64,000 nucleotides of DNA from Chloroflexota bacterium (GCA_002730555.1 PCAM01000012.1:1-64000), one strand, 5' to 3'; shown: positions 1 to 9,110, counted from the first letter of the stretch. A program made the numbers and translations. Notes: a model not told the origin generated them from the letters alone.

Positions 1-45
1 CATCCGGCAAGGCGAGTCGTAGGTTGCGACGGTCTTAACGGCCAA
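1..45 (-). CDS. possible 5' end of a gene leaving the left edge
   Basis: On the minus strand a TAGGAG sequence lies about eight bases before a TTG at position 45, and the frame is open to the window edge, giving MAVKTVATYDSPCRM. Only 15 codons are visible, so no family can be named. The ribosome-binding site is the sole support; the start could equally be chance in GC-rich DNA. Confidence 0.22.
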   Translation of the reverse strand, partial: MAVKTVATYDSPCRM

Positions 46-293
46 TGTGTTGCTCCTAACCCTTGATGTGCCCCGGTTTCACGATCCCGGCTCAGGGCCG
101 GGGGATGATTCCAAAGGGACGTGCGCTTCTGGTGACGGCGCAATCATGTTCCGGGCGCGTGTCCTCGTCAAGATCGGGGCACGGGGCGTAAGGAGGCCGT
201 TGAAGAAGCGTGGGTGGCGCCGGTTTGCCGGGCGGGGGAAGACATCGGAAGGCTCTCGACCGGTGGGCTCGCCGGAATCCGTCTATCCCCCGG
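46..293. other. leading gap, no convincing gene
   Basis: Several overlapping frames are open here on both strands, but all are Arg/Pro/Gly-rich and none has a good ribosome-binding site or recognisable motif. I treat this stretch as non-coding. Confidence 0.4.
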
Positions 294-758
294 CTATCCG
301 AGGTCCGGCCCATCCCCATCGTCCACTCGGTTCGGGTAGTTCGCGATGCGTCGGTCCAGGAGATATCCGTCGACGCGGAAAGCCGCCCGCTGGTGTGCGC
401 TCATGACGGTGGAGACCCCTCGAGCGCCGCTGGCGAGTCCTTCACGTACTACGCTAACGGCTCGTAACGCCTGGTATGCGGGCGTGGGAATACGGCGTTC
501 GGGTCTGTAAGAGAGGTTGACGCCAAGCCCGGCAGGCAGAGCGTTTAGCGCCGTGGCGAGAGCACGCCACAACCCCGTCGTCGCCAGAAGCAGCTTGAGC
601 GCGACCATAACCGAGGCCGTCAGAACCTCGGTCGTGTGATCCCGGACCAGTCCGACGGACAGAGTGCCCGCCGGTAAATAGGTCCGCAGATTACCGCCGA
701 GGCCGGCATTTTCGTCCGGCCCCGACGGGTTTATCGGGCGATGCCCATACGTGGTCAA
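294..758 (-). CDS. hypothetical protein with a central hydrophobic stretch
   Basis: A 154-residue frame beginning with TTG at 758, 18 bases after the stop of the upstream minus-strand gene (777-1133), so the two would be co-transcribed. A mostly apolar segment lies at about residues 44-78 (TASVMVALKLLLATTGLWRA and onward), followed by an Arg/Ala-rich helix-like part. No conserved motif is recognised and no strong ribosome-binding site precedes the TTG. Support comes from its position behind a better-supported gene and from plausible amphipathic composition. It may be a chance frame. Confidence 0.35.
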   Translation of the reverse strand: MTTYGHRPINPSGPDENAGLGGNLRTYLPAGTLSVGLVRDHTTEVLTASVMVALKLLLATTGLWRALATALNALPAGLGVNLSYRPERRIPTPAYQALRAVSVVREGLASGARGVSTVMSAHQRAAFRVDGYLLDRRIANYPNRVDDGDGPDLG

Positions 759-776
759 ACGGACCGCGTCTGGAGG

Positions 777-1133
777 CTAACCGTCGTTATCGGCTGATCC
801 GCCGACAGCGCCGGTGCCCGCTTCCTCAGCCAGTGCCCGCAGGAACTCGTCCAGCGTTACCGCAAGCTGACGAGCAAACACCGTTGCTATGGATGCGGTC
901 CGCAGGATTATCGCTGCTACGCCCCATGCCACAGCTGCCGGCAGGCTTACCCACACTCGGCCAAGAGAGCCGGTCGGGGTGATTCCACCTTCGCCGCGCT
1001 CTGCGAGGCCGGTGACGAAGCCGTCGATCTTGTCAGTGGCCACTCTGAGAATCAGTGTGAAGATCCGACCAAAATTGATCAGGACCAACGCAAGTTGAGT
1101 CGCTAGATCGCCGACTCGCTCTGCCCAGGTCAT
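777..1133 (-). CDS. hypothetical small amphipathic/membrane-associated protein
   Basis: 118 residues from ATG at 1133. This start is chosen because AGGAGG sits about eight bases upstream; the same frame is open further upstream but has a Cys/Arg-rich, gene-unlike composition. Two hydrophobic or amphipathic segments are visible, at about residues 12-34 (ending in TLILRVATDKIDGF) and about 63-92 (VWVSLPAAVAWGVAAIILRT onward). The Gly/Ala/Asp tail is short. No family recognised. It probably leads a two-gene unit with 294-758. It might be a small membrane or helix-bundle protein, but function is unknown. Confidence 0.55.
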   Translation of the reverse strand: MTWAERVGDLATQLALVLINFGRIFTLILRVATDKIDGFVTGLAERGEGGITPTGSLGRVWVSLPAAVAWGVAAIILRTASIATVFARQLAVTLDEFLRALAEEAGTGAVGGSADNDG

Positions 1134-1714
1134 AGTCGCCCCTCCTAAGTAGTCAACAGATCGGCGAAAACGTCCACGATTCCTGATTTTCCGCAACGTG
1201 GCCCAGAGGGCACGCGCACGGTTGGAATGCTTCCCGATCCGGGAAACCTCCCGGAAGTCGTACGACCGCCGAACGAGTGTTAATCTACAAACCTCGCAAC
1301 AATAGGTCAATTCAATTACGGTATTCGTTACGGCGATTACGTACGGCAGGGTGATTGCGCCAACCGTTTGTGATACCCCGCACACACTGCTTTGCCCTGC
1401 TGTGAACCCGTTGAAAACCCGGGTACTTTTCGACGCCTCCGAACTTTCTCCCTATCAAATCAGGATCATTCGCGCCGCCCTGCCGCAAGAAACGCAGGTC
1501 CCTGTTACCGATGACCGATGGTTTGCGCGCCCTTTGGGAGTACTATTGGTAAAGGGCCGGATCTGACTTTTCATCTTTCTTACACACGGGTCCACGTCGA
1601 TCTTCCCCGCGCGCAAGCGCCTTTTATTTCGCTGCGACCGGCCCTGCCGGGCATCCGCCCGCCACGCACATCCGGAATTCCGGACCGCTCGTGGGACCCG
1701 TACCGGAGGCATTA
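1134..1714. other. 581-bp intergenic region between divergent genes
   Basis: The stretch about 1260-1370 is noticeably more AT-rich than the surroundings, which fits promoters for the divergent genes at 1133 (minus) and 1715 (plus). A 1402-1566 plus-strand frame (starting MNPLKTRVLFDASELS) has no ribosome-binding site or known motif and is not called. I see no tRNA, hairpin terminator or repeat. Confidence 0.45.
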
Positions 1715-2809
1715 ATGCCGTCAACGGCCACGTCTCCAGTCTCTGGACGCCCTGAGCGAATCATGGTGTTCATAGACGGGAGCAACCTTTATCACGTCCT
1801 GGGCGAAGTCTGTGGACGACACGACTTGAACTTCGGCAAGTTCGCCGAGAAGGTCGCCCGGGACCGCCAGCTGGTGCGGACCTACTACTACAACATCCGC
1901 CAGGATTCCGAGCGCGATCCCAACGTCGCAACGGAACAGGGCAAGTTCCTCCAGACGATGTACGACACGCCGTACCTGGAGGTTCGCCTGGGCGTTTCCA
2001 AGCGGCACGGCGAGACGATGGTGGAAAAGGGCGTCGACGTGTTCATGGCGACGGACCTCGTCGCCTTCGCGTTCATGGACCTTTACGACACGGCGATCGT
2101 CGTGAGCGGTGATGGCGACTTCTTCCCGGCGATCCAGACCGCCAAGAACCAGGGAAAGCACATCGAAGTCGCGGCGTTCGACAACAATCTGTCCAGCGAG
2201 GCCGGCAACGTTGCCGACGCCGTGATCAAGCTGAACAAGACCTACTTCACCGGGTTGTGGTCTGACCGTCGCCGGAGGGCCACGTCGGCCCCGACGACGC
2301 GCCGCACACGTACCACGCGAAGCTCCAGCAGTAGCGCCAGGGCCAGCAAGGCCTCGGCGGTGGAGCCGGAGGTCGCGGAAGAGACCGCAACGACGGAAAG
2401 CGGAAGCGGACGCAGGCCGACTCGACTCCGGGCGTCTGCCTCCAGGTCCACTTCCCGGACGTCCGGATCACGCACGACCACGCGTCGCCGTACCGTCAGC
2501 CGTCGCACGGCCTCGGAATCAGCCGATTCGGCGGCGGCAACCGCCTCGGACGATTCAGCACCGACAAACGCACCGAGCCGGGGCCCGGACAACTCACCGG
2601 AACCGGCGGAAGCGCCATCCACGGCCGCCTCTAACGGCGATGGCTCTTCCGACGAGAGACCCGGATCTCAGACGCCGGTTCGCCGCACCCCGGCGCGAAG
2701 GCGCGTCGGCACCCGTTCCTCAAGTAACAGCGACGGGAACGGCAACGCACCGACGCCGCCCGCCCTCCGAAGACGGGGCTCCGGCAGCGACGACGACTCG
2801 ACCAACTGA
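1715..2809 (+). CDS. NYN/PIN-like (LabA/DUF88) domain protein with long basic Ser/Thr/Arg tail
   Basis: 364 residues. ATG at 1715 is preferred over the upstream in-frame GTG (1691) because GGAGG lies six bases before it. Residues about 15-185 are a NYN domain: VFIDGSNLYHVL carries the first conserved Asp and Asn, GVDVFMATDLV the second acidic pair, VVSGDGDFFPAI the third. These acidic residues form the metal site of PIN-like nucleases. The remaining about 170 residues are low-complexity, rich in Ser, Thr, Arg and Pro with SRTSGSRTTTRRRT-type runs, probably disordered and nucleic-acid binding. NYN proteins are generally RNA-processing or RNA-binding; the substrate is not deducible. Confidence 0.88.
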   Translation: MPSTATSPVSGRPERIMVFIDGSNLYHVLGEVCGRHDLNFGKFAEKVARDRQLVRTYYYNIRQDSERDPNVATEQGKFLQTMYDTPYLEVRLGVSKRHGETMVEKGVDVFMATDLVAFAFMDLYDTAIVVSGDGDFFPAIQTAKNQGKHIEVAAFDNNLSSEAGNVADAVIKLNKTYFTGLWSDRRRRATSAPTTRRTRTTRSSSSSARASKASAVEPEVAEETATTESGSGRRPTRLRASASRSTSRTSGSRTTTRRRTVSRRTASESADSAAATASDDSAPTNAPSRGPDNSPEPAEAPSTAASNGDGSSDERPGSQTPVRRTPARRRVGTRSSSNSDGNGNAPTPPALRRRGSGSDDDSTN

Positions 2810-2891
2810 GCACGACCGTTCTGGTCCATGCGGGGATGCCGGTACGGGGTTATTCAGACCTCGTGCCGGTTGAGTCCCCCGTGGCTTCCGG

Positions 2892-4244
2892 ATGAACACG
2901 CGGAATACGTCGGAAGATTCCCCCGGACGCGCGGCTGAGAGCGGCTACGGGGATCGATCTGGCACCTACATCCCGCGCCAGATGATGTCCGTCGTGCTGC
3001 CGACGACGGCGGTCATCATGGGCGATTCGTTGATCTACATCGTCCTCCCGGCGAGCATCTCCGATTTTGGCCTAGAGAGTTCATTTGGCGTTTCGGCAGC
3101 CGTGTGGATTGGTCTGGCGCTCAGCATCAACCGGCTGATCCGACTGGTCGGGAACTCGCTCGCCGCCTCCACATTCAACAGGTTCGGCTTCAAGGCTCCA
3201 TTCGTGGCGGCGGTCCTGCTGGGCGCGCTGACCACGCTCGCCTACGCGTTCAGCCGAGGACCCGTTCTGCTGCTGCTGGCGCGGGCTTTATGGGGTATCA
3301 GTTACTCGCACCTGCGGCTCGGCGCGTACCTGACCGCCTTTGAGGTCGGAAGCTCAGGCAACCGGGGTCGCTTGCTCGGGTTTTTCAACGCCGGACAACG
3401 CACCGGCAGTTTCATCGCGGTGACGGCCGGTGCAGCACTCGCCGACTGGGCCGGGAGGGGGATGGCGTTCACTGCGATGGCCGCGGTCGGCGTTATCGGC
3501 GTTGCGATCGCCTTTACCGCGCCGAGCTTCGATGTCCAGCGGAAGACTAGGGAACCAGAGAACCCACAACCCGAAACACTTCCCAGTTCAGGGCTAGGCG
3601 AACGGGCGTGGGGAGTGCTTGTATCACCACTTCCCGCCAGCGCACGCGCCGTGCGCAGGCGCCTGCTCGCCATCAACTACCTCCGCTTCGGGACGGCGTT
3701 CGCCGCAAACGGTCTCGTGATCGCCACCATCTCGCCCTTCCTCGCCGATCTCTATGGCGATAGTGCGAGCGTGTTCGGGCTGTCAGTGGGTATCGTCACG
3801 CTGGCCGGGTTACTGGTCGGTATCCGGTGGTTCGGAGATCTGGCACTTTCGGTGCCGATGGGGCACCTGTCCGATGTCTGGGGACGGCGACGGACCATCA
3901 TGATCGGGTCGGGGCTGACCCTGGCATCGATGCTTGTCGTGGCGCTAGCGACGCAGACAGAAGTGATAGTGGCAGCCCTGCCGCTGCTGCTAATAACCGG
4001 TTCCCTCCTGGCCGTGGCGCTTGACGCCTCCGCAGGCGAGGCCGTTCTCCCCGAGGCGCGGGCGGGCTCGATGGCGCGCTACGCCACGTGGCTGGACATG
4101 GGGTCCGCGATGGGGCCGATCGCCGGTCTGCTGATCGCGGACGCCTACGGGTTCCAGGCCGGATTCCTGGTGGCCTTCCTGCTGCTGGTGACGGGCGTCA
4201 TCGGGTACGGGGCCGCGACGCGGCCGAGGGTTTCTCGGGGCTGA
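2892..4244 (+). CDS. major facilitator superfamily transporter
   Basis: 450 residues with about 12 predicted membrane helices in two sets separated by a hydrophilic loop near residues 210-250, the MFS plan. The second half has a GHLSDVWGRRRTIM loop after the helix pair, matching the conserved MFS loop 2-3 motif (G-x-L-S/A-D-x-x-G-R-R). The first half has the same loop position but with FNRFGFKAPF, so motif A is degenerate there. The substrate cannot be deduced; drug or metabolite efflux is typical of such singletons. The ATG start lacks a clear ribosome-binding site and the first about 28 residues are hydrophilic. Confidence 0.85.
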   Translation: MNTRNTSEDSPGRAAESGYGDRSGTYIPRQMMSVVLPTTAVIMGDSLIYIVLPASISDFGLESSFGVSAAVWIGLALSINRLIRLVGNSLAASTFNRFGFKAPFVAAVLLGALTTLAYAFSRGPVLLLLARALWGISYSHLRLGAYLTAFEVGSSGNRGRLLGFFNAGQRTGSFIAVTAGAALADWAGRGMAFTAMAAVGVIGVAIAFTAPSFDVQRKTREPENPQPETLPSSGLGERAWGVLVSPLPASARAVRRRLLAINYLRFGTAFAANGLVIATISPFLADLYGDSASVFGLSVGIVTLAGLLVGIRWFGDLALSVPMGHLSDVWGRRRTIMIGSGLTLASMLVVALATQTEVIVAALPLLLITGSLLAVALDASAGEAVLPEARAGSMARYATWLDMGSAMGPIAGLLIADAYGFQAGFLVAFLLLVTGVIGYGAATRPRVSRG

Positions 4245-4486
4245 GATGTGAGCTACCCCTCGTCCACGCGTCCTCTACCTGTCATCCTGGGCATAAAACC
4301 CTTTCCCTCTCAAGGAGGAGGCTACGAACATCTGGATTCCCACCTTTGTGGCAATCACGGTCGTAGTGAAAGCAGCGCCTTCGGTCTACAATCTCCGGGG
4401 GCCCGCTTCGGCCGCCCGCCGGTCGGACAATCGCCCAACTATTCCCGGAACATTCCGGGAACATTCCGGAGACCTCTCACCCCCGC
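4245..4486. other. leader region before the ABC exporter
   Basis: About 240 bases with no called gene. AAGGAGGAGG at 4314-4323 looks like a strong ribosome-binding site but is not followed by ATG, GTG or TTG at a sensible distance. The 3' end holds 11-bp tandem repeats listed separately. Confidence 0.4.
4441..4469. repeat. 11-bp tandem repeat with GGAACATTCC cores just before the ABC exporter
   Basis: ATTCC recurs at 4441, 4452 and 4463, and the partly palindromic GGAACATTCC is repeated exactly at 4447-4456 and 4458-4467. The spacing equals about one helical turn. The array ends about 18 bases before the ATG at 4487, so it overlaps the likely leader or ribosome-binding region. It could be a regulator operator; that role is inference. 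Confidence 0.6.
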
Positions 4487-7400
4487 ATGTACTTTGATTT
4501 TCGACTTTGGGGCCTTACCCGGGGCGTAAGGCTTCGCATCGCGTGGGCCGTGTTCATCGGGCTGTTGACGGCGGCCGCGGGGGTGGCACGGCTGGCGCTT
4601 CTCGGCTGGTTGCTTGCGGAGGTATTTGAGGGACGGGGCGCGGGATCTCTGGCACTACCGATCGCCGGCGTCGCGGGCGTTGTCGTACTCCGGGGTGTGC
4701 TGCAGTACTACAAGGAGATGGTGTCGCACGGGACTGCGGCGCAGGTTCAGGTTGCGCTCAGAGCAAACCTCCACGCCAAGGTGATGGAGCTTGGCCCGTC
4801 CCACTTCAACCAGCAGCGCACCGGCGATACGGTGCTGTCACTGGTGGACGGCGTCGAGCAGCTTGAGACCTACTTCGGCCAGTACCTCCCGCAGTTCTTC
4901 GTCGCCCTGTTAACGCCGCTGGGCGTTTTTGTATTCATGGCATTTCTGGATATCCAGACCGCTTCGGTGTTCCTGGTATCTGCGATCGCGGCGTTGTTCC
5001 TGCCGGCGCTACTCCACAGGTGGAACAGTAAAAGCAGCACGCGCCGACGCGACGCCTACGGCGCGTTCGCAGCCGATTTCCTGGACTCGATACAGGGACT
5101 GGCGACGTTGAAGGCGTTCGGGCAGAGCGGTGCCCGCGGTCGGATGCTGGCGAAGCGCGCGAGGGCGGTGTTCAAGAGCACGATGTGGGTGCTGGCGACG
5201 AACGCTTTTTCGGGAGGGCTGTCGATCGCAGCCATCTCGATAGGCGCAGCGGTCGCCCTGGGCTGGGGGGCTTTTCGGGTGGAGTCGGGCGGGCTGGAGC
5301 TGGGCGTCCTGCTTGTCATCCTGATGCTCGGCGTCGAGGTGTTCCGGCCGTTGCGGGAGCTGACGCAGCTATTTCACCAGGGTCTGCTCGGCATATCGGC
5401 GGCGTCCGGTGTGTTCGCCATGCAGGACGCGCGGACGACGGTCTCGGAGTCTGTTTCCCACCGCCACGACGTCTCAGCCCTGGATCCGACGATAGCGTTC
5501 GAGAACGTGACATTCGCGTATCCAGGTGGCCGAAGCCCGGCACACGACGGCCTTACGTTCTCGGTCGCGGCGGGCGAAAAGATAGGACTGGTCGGCCCCA
5601 GCGGCGCCGGCAAAACCTCGATCGTGAACCTGTTGCTGCGCCTGTACGACCCGGACGGCGGCAGGGTGACGATGGGCAGCGCTGACCTGCGGGAACTGTC
5701 GTTCGACCAGATACGCGGCAACCTCGCCGTCGTGAGCCAGGACACCTACCTGTTTCACGGCACGGTCGCCGACAACCTGAAGTTCGGCAACCCGGACGCT
5801 ACCCCGGAACAGGTAGAGGCGGCCGCACACGCCGCCAACGCCCATACCTTTATCTCCACCCTACCGGACGGTTACGGTACGGTGATCGGCGAGCGCGGCG
5901 TACGGTTGTCCGGTGGTCAGCGGCAACGTGTGGCGATTGCGCGCGCGCTGTTGCGGGACGCGCCGATCCTGGTGCTGGACGAGGCGCTTTCCGCCGTTGA
6001 TGCCGAGAACGAACATGTCATTCAGGAGGCGCTGGACCGGCTGATGGAGGGGCGGACCACGTTAATAATCGCCCACCGATTATCCAGCGTGATCGGCGCC
6101 GACCGCATCATCGTGCTGGACGCCGGGCGTGTGACGGAAGAGGGCTCGCACGCACGCTTGCTTGCCGATGGCGGCATCTACGCCGCGCTCATGCGGGACC
6201 AGGTCGTAAACGGCGCCTCCCACGGGATCGCCGGCTCACCGTTTCCCAACGGCGGGACCCGGGAAGCGTTCGCCAACCAGGCGGCAGAGATGGCCTCGAC
6301 CGAGGCGATTCTCCGGGCCGAGGGCATGGGCTGGCGACAGACTTTCAACGAGCTGTTTCGGCTGGTGAACCCGTGGAAAGGCAAGCTGATCCTGACCTTC
6401 CTGCTGGGTATCGCACGCTTCGCCAGCATCATCGGTATCGGCGTTGCGTCTGCCCTCATCGTCGCCGCCGTGAAAGACGGCGACCCCTTCGGATCAGCCC
6501 TCATCTGGCTCGTTGTGCTCGCGCCCCTGGCCGCCGTTCTGACATGGCTGGAGTCGTGGGTATCGCACGACATGGCGTTCCGGCTGCTGGCCGAGATGCG
6601 GATCGAGTTGTACCGGAAACTCGACCAGCTTGCGCCGGCCTATCTGGCGCGGCGACGGACCGGTGACCTTGTGGGCATGGCGACGCAGGACGTCGAGACG
6701 ATCGAGTATTTCTTCGCTCACACGGTCGCTCCGGCGTTTGTGGCTGTGGTGGTCCCCGCCGCCGTGCTGGTCACCCTGTTCATCTTCCACCCGATCCTCG
6801 CCATGACGCTCGTGCCCTTCCTCGTCATCGTCGCGATAAGCCCCTTCCTGGCGCGCGATAAGGTGGACCGACTGGGCTCCCGCTCGCGCGAAGAGCTGGG
6901 AATGCTGAACGCCCACGCGGTGGACACCTTGCAGGGGCTGAACGAGATCGTGGCAATGCAGCGTGGTCCGGAGCGCGCCGCCGAGTTCCTGGAGCGCGCC
7001 CGGGAGGCGGTACGTGTTCGTCTTCCGTTCTTCCGTGAGCTGACCCTGCAACGGGCCTATCTTGAGATCATGGTGGGAATCGGCGGGCTGGCGATGGTCG
7101 GCGTCGGATCGTGGCTTGTTTCCGATGGGCAGCTGGACTCCGGGACGCTGCCGTTGGCGACTCTGCTCGCGATGGCGTCGTTCCTGCCGATATCAGAGAT
7201 CTCCCACACGTCCCGGCAGCTTGCGGACACGCTTGGCGCGACCCGCCGGGTATTCGCCGTGCACTCTGAAACGGTGGAGGTGGAGGATGGAGCGGGTGTT
7301 GGGGTGATCCCCCGAGAGCCTCAGGGCTCCGGCGGGCCCGCGGCGCCAGCCCTGGCGATGGAGGGTGTGACCTTCTCTTACGAGACGATGAACCGGCCCG

Positions 7401-8092
7401 CGCTGAAAGACGTGTCGTTCGCGGTTGAACCGGGTAAAACGCTGGCGGTCGTGGGGCCGTCGGGCGCCGGGAAGACGACTGCAGCGCACCTGTTCCTGCG
7501 GTTTTGGGACGCCGACGACGGATCGGTGTGCATCGACGGCGCCGATCTGCGCGACTACAGACTCGACGATCTCCGTGACCGCATAGCGCTGGTGTCGCAG
7601 GACACCTACCTGTTCAACGCATCGCTGCGCCACAACGTGCTCATCGCACGCCCGGAGGCCAGCGGGGCCGAACTACGGGAGGCGATGGAGAGCGCAAGCC
7701 TGAGCGGTTTCGTTGACTCTCTCCCCGATGGGCTGGACACGGTGGTCGGCGAACGAGGGACACGTCTCTCCGGCGGCCAGCGCCAACGGGTGGCGATCGC
7801 CCGGGCATTCCTCAAAGATGCCCCGATCCTGATCCTGGACGAGGCGACCTCACACCTGGACGCCCTCACCGAGCGCGCCGTCCGGACGGCGCTGGACGCG
7901 CTGAAGAGCGACCGCACGACGCTGGTGATCGCACACAGGCTGTCGACCGTGCGGGAGGCGGACACGATCATCGTGATGTCGGACGGGCGTATCGCCGAGA
8001 CCGGAAGCCACGAGGAGCTGATTCGAGGGAACGGGCTGTACGCGCAGCTGGTAGCGACGCAGGTAGGCGTGGGAGTTGCGGGGGGGGGTTAG
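4487..8092 (+). CDS. tandem ABC exporter (two TMD-NBD units in one chain), CydDC-like
   Basis: 1201 residues, about twice a normal exporter half. Unit 1: membrane domain about 15-310, Walker A GPSGAGKTS near 370, signature LSGGQRQR near 475, Walker B ILVLDEALSA near 494. Unit 2: membrane domain about 625-900, Walker A GPSGAGKTT near 990, signature near 1095, Walker B ILILDEATS near 1114. In the second Walker B the residues after the catalytic Glu are canonical; in the first, EALSA replaces EATSA. The first membrane domain has YFGQYLPQFF and LATLKAFGQS, typical of CydD, and the second resembles CydC, so a fused heterodimeric thiol/haem-type exporter is the best guess. No cydAB is seen nearby, so the substrate is open. 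Confidence 0.85.
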   Translation: MYFDFRLWGLTRGVRLRIAWAVFIGLLTAAAGVARLALLGWLLAEVFEGRGAGSLALPIAGVAGVVVLRGVLQYYKEMVSHGTAAQVQVALRANLHAKVMELGPSHFNQQRTGDTVLSLVDGVEQLETYFGQYLPQFFVALLTPLGVFVFMAFLDIQTASVFLVSAIAALFLPALLHRWNSKSSTRRRDAYGAFAADFLDSIQGLATLKAFGQSGARGRMLAKRARAVFKSTMWVLATNAFSGGLSIAAISIGAAVALGWGAFRVESGGLELGVLLVILMLGVEVFRPLRELTQLFHQGLLGISAASGVFAMQDARTTVSESVSHRHDVSALDPTIAFENVTFAYPGGRSPAHDGLTFSVAAGEKIGLVGPSGAGKTSIVNLLLRLYDPDGGRVTMGSADLRELSFDQIRGNLAVVSQDTYLFHGTVADNLKFGNPDATPEQVEAAAHAANAHTFISTLPDGYGTVIGERGVRLSGGQRQRVAIARALLRDAPILVLDEALSAVDAENEHVIQEALDRLMEGRTTLIIAHRLSSVIGADRIIVLDAGRVTEEGSHARLLADGGIYAALMRDQVVNGASHGIAGSPFPNGGTREAFANQAAEMASTEAILRAEGMGWRQTFNELFRLVNPWKGKLILTFLLGIARFASIIGIGVASALIVAAVKDGDPFGSALIWLVVLAPLAAVLTWLESWVSHDMAFRLLAEMRIELYRKLDQLAPAYLARRRTGDLVGMATQDVETIEYFFAHTVAPAFVAVVVPAAVLVTLFIFHPILAMTLVPFLVIVAISPFLARDKVDRLGSRSREELGMLNAHAVDTLQGLNEIVAMQRGPERAAEFLERAREAVRVRLPFFRELTLQRAYLEIMVGIGGLAMVGVGSWLVSDGQLDSGTLPLATLLAMASFLPISEISHTSRQLADTLGATRRVFAVHSETVEVEDGAGVGVIPREPQGSGGPAAPALAMEGVTFSYETMNRPALKDVSFAVEPGKTLAVVGPSGAGKTTAAHLFLRFWDADDGSVCIDGADLRDYRLDDLRDRIALVSQDTYLFNASLRHNVLIARPEASGAELREAMESASLSGFVDSLPDGLDTVVGERGTRLSGGQRQRVAIARAFLKDAPILILDEATSHLDALTERAVRTALDALKSDRTTLVIAHRLSTVREADTIIVMSDGRIAETGSHEELIRGNGLYAQLVATQVGVGVAGGG

Positions 8093-8389
8093 GGCACGGT
8101 GGGATGGCCGTGTCCGCGTCGATCGGGATCGACACGAGTATGGATAGTCATCCGCCCCTACGGGTTGTTGCGGAACGGTCTTTCGAAGACCTCAGGACGC
8201 GAATTATCACTCACCTGTCATCCTGAATTTGATTCAGGATCCATTCGTACCCGCCTTCAGGCGAGAAACACGGATACGGACGGTACCGGGTATCCCGGGC
8301 GGTGCCGCCGGTTGAGTCGATCCTGAATCGAGTTCAGGATGGGTTCGGAAAAGGCCCCACAGGGGTAAAGTGCGGGGTCACCTGCCCTG
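8093..8389. repeat. intergenic repeat mosaic (families A, C, D)
   Basis: No gene. Contains GGATAGTCATCCGCCCCTAC (family C) from 8142, a GGTCTTTCGAAGACCTCAGG element (family D) from 8178, and two copies of the family A palindrome: ATCCTGAAT-TTG-ATTCAGGAT at 8220-8240 and ATCCTGAA-TCGAG-TTCAGGAT at 8320-8340. The two A copies lie between convergent genes and could act as bidirectional transcript ends. Confidence 0.7.
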
Positions 8390-9079
8390 CTAGGCCAACG
8401 GGTGTCCGGAGCTCCAGTTCCACTGGTCTGACGGCCATACGTTTTTGCCGCGGATGCCGGGCGGGCGTTCGCCGTCATACCAGTCGGCCACGGTGTCCCG
8501 CCACTTGGCGATGTGCGGCGTCGTGACGTGGAAGTCGAAGGCTTCCGGGTTGACGTAGACCTCGTACAACCAGAGCTTCGTCGGGTCGCTGGTGTCCTGG
8601 TAGACATCGAAACGCAGGCAGCCCGGCTCCAAGTTGGTTGAGCCGACGCCGTCCAGCTTTACGGACTCGATGAAGTCATCGACTTTGTCCGCCTGCACCG
8701 GTAGCTGGGCATGAATGATGAACAGATTTTCGGAGGAGAAGCCCTCGTTGACGCCGTCACGTCGTGCATTCCAGCTGGCGATGTCGCCGGGGAAGACGTT
8801 GCGGCAGCGGCCGACCTTGACCGGACCGTCGATCATGTCTTTCGTGGCGTCGCGCCAGGCAGTCATGTGGGATTGCTGGCCGTGGAACTCGATGGCCGCA
8901 TCGTCGTCGTAGACCTCGGTGAAGGCGATGCGGTTTGGGTCCTCCCGGTCCCGGATGATGTCAAACCGGTAGCAGCCAGGCTCGGTCAGGACGGAGCCTC
9001 GCCCGTCGCCTTTGGCGGCCTCGAGGAAGGCGTCAGCCATTCCGTCCTTGATCGTGAACTGGACCATCAAGATGCGCAT
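8390..9079 (-). CDS. protein with two antibiotic-biosynthesis-monooxygenase (ABM) domains
   Basis: 229 residues made of two homologous ferredoxin-like ABM units, about 1-90 (MRILMVQFTIKDGMADAFLEA... EPGCYRFDIIRDREDPNRIAFTEVY) and about 118-205 (NLFIIHAQLPVQADKVDDFIES... EPGCLRFDVYQDTSDPTKLWLYEVY). The repeated EPGCxRFD, DPxxxxxxEVY and H-x4-H-x-x-x-WR features show internal duplication. Single-domain relatives (YgiN, LsrG) act as dimers, so the duplication probably makes an intramolecular dimer. Such enzymes are cofactor-free quinol or aromatic monooxygenases or signal-degrading isomerases; the substrate is unknown. AAAGGAAA precedes the ATG. Confidence 0.85.
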   Translation of the reverse strand: MRILMVQFTIKDGMADAFLEAAKGDGRGSVLTEPGCYRFDIIRDREDPNRIAFTEVYDDDAAIEFHGQQSHMTAWRDATKDMIDGPVKVGRCRNVFPGDIASWNARRDGVNEGFSSENLFIIHAQLPVQADKVDDFIESVKLDGVGSTNLEPGCLRFDVYQDTSDPTKLWLYEVYVNPEAFDFHVTTPHIAKWRDTVADWYDGERPPGIRGKNVWPSDQWNWSSGHPLA

Positions 9080-9110
9080 GCGATTTCCTTTGAATGATTC
9101 TTTTTTTACG

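Noticed and set aside
4330-4492. Frame starting IWIPTFVAITVVVK after AAGGAGGAGG, with an ATC start
   Set aside because: Attractive because of the strong ribosome-binding site and the other AUC case, but the apolar stretch is short and the rest Pro/Arg-rich; not enough to call.
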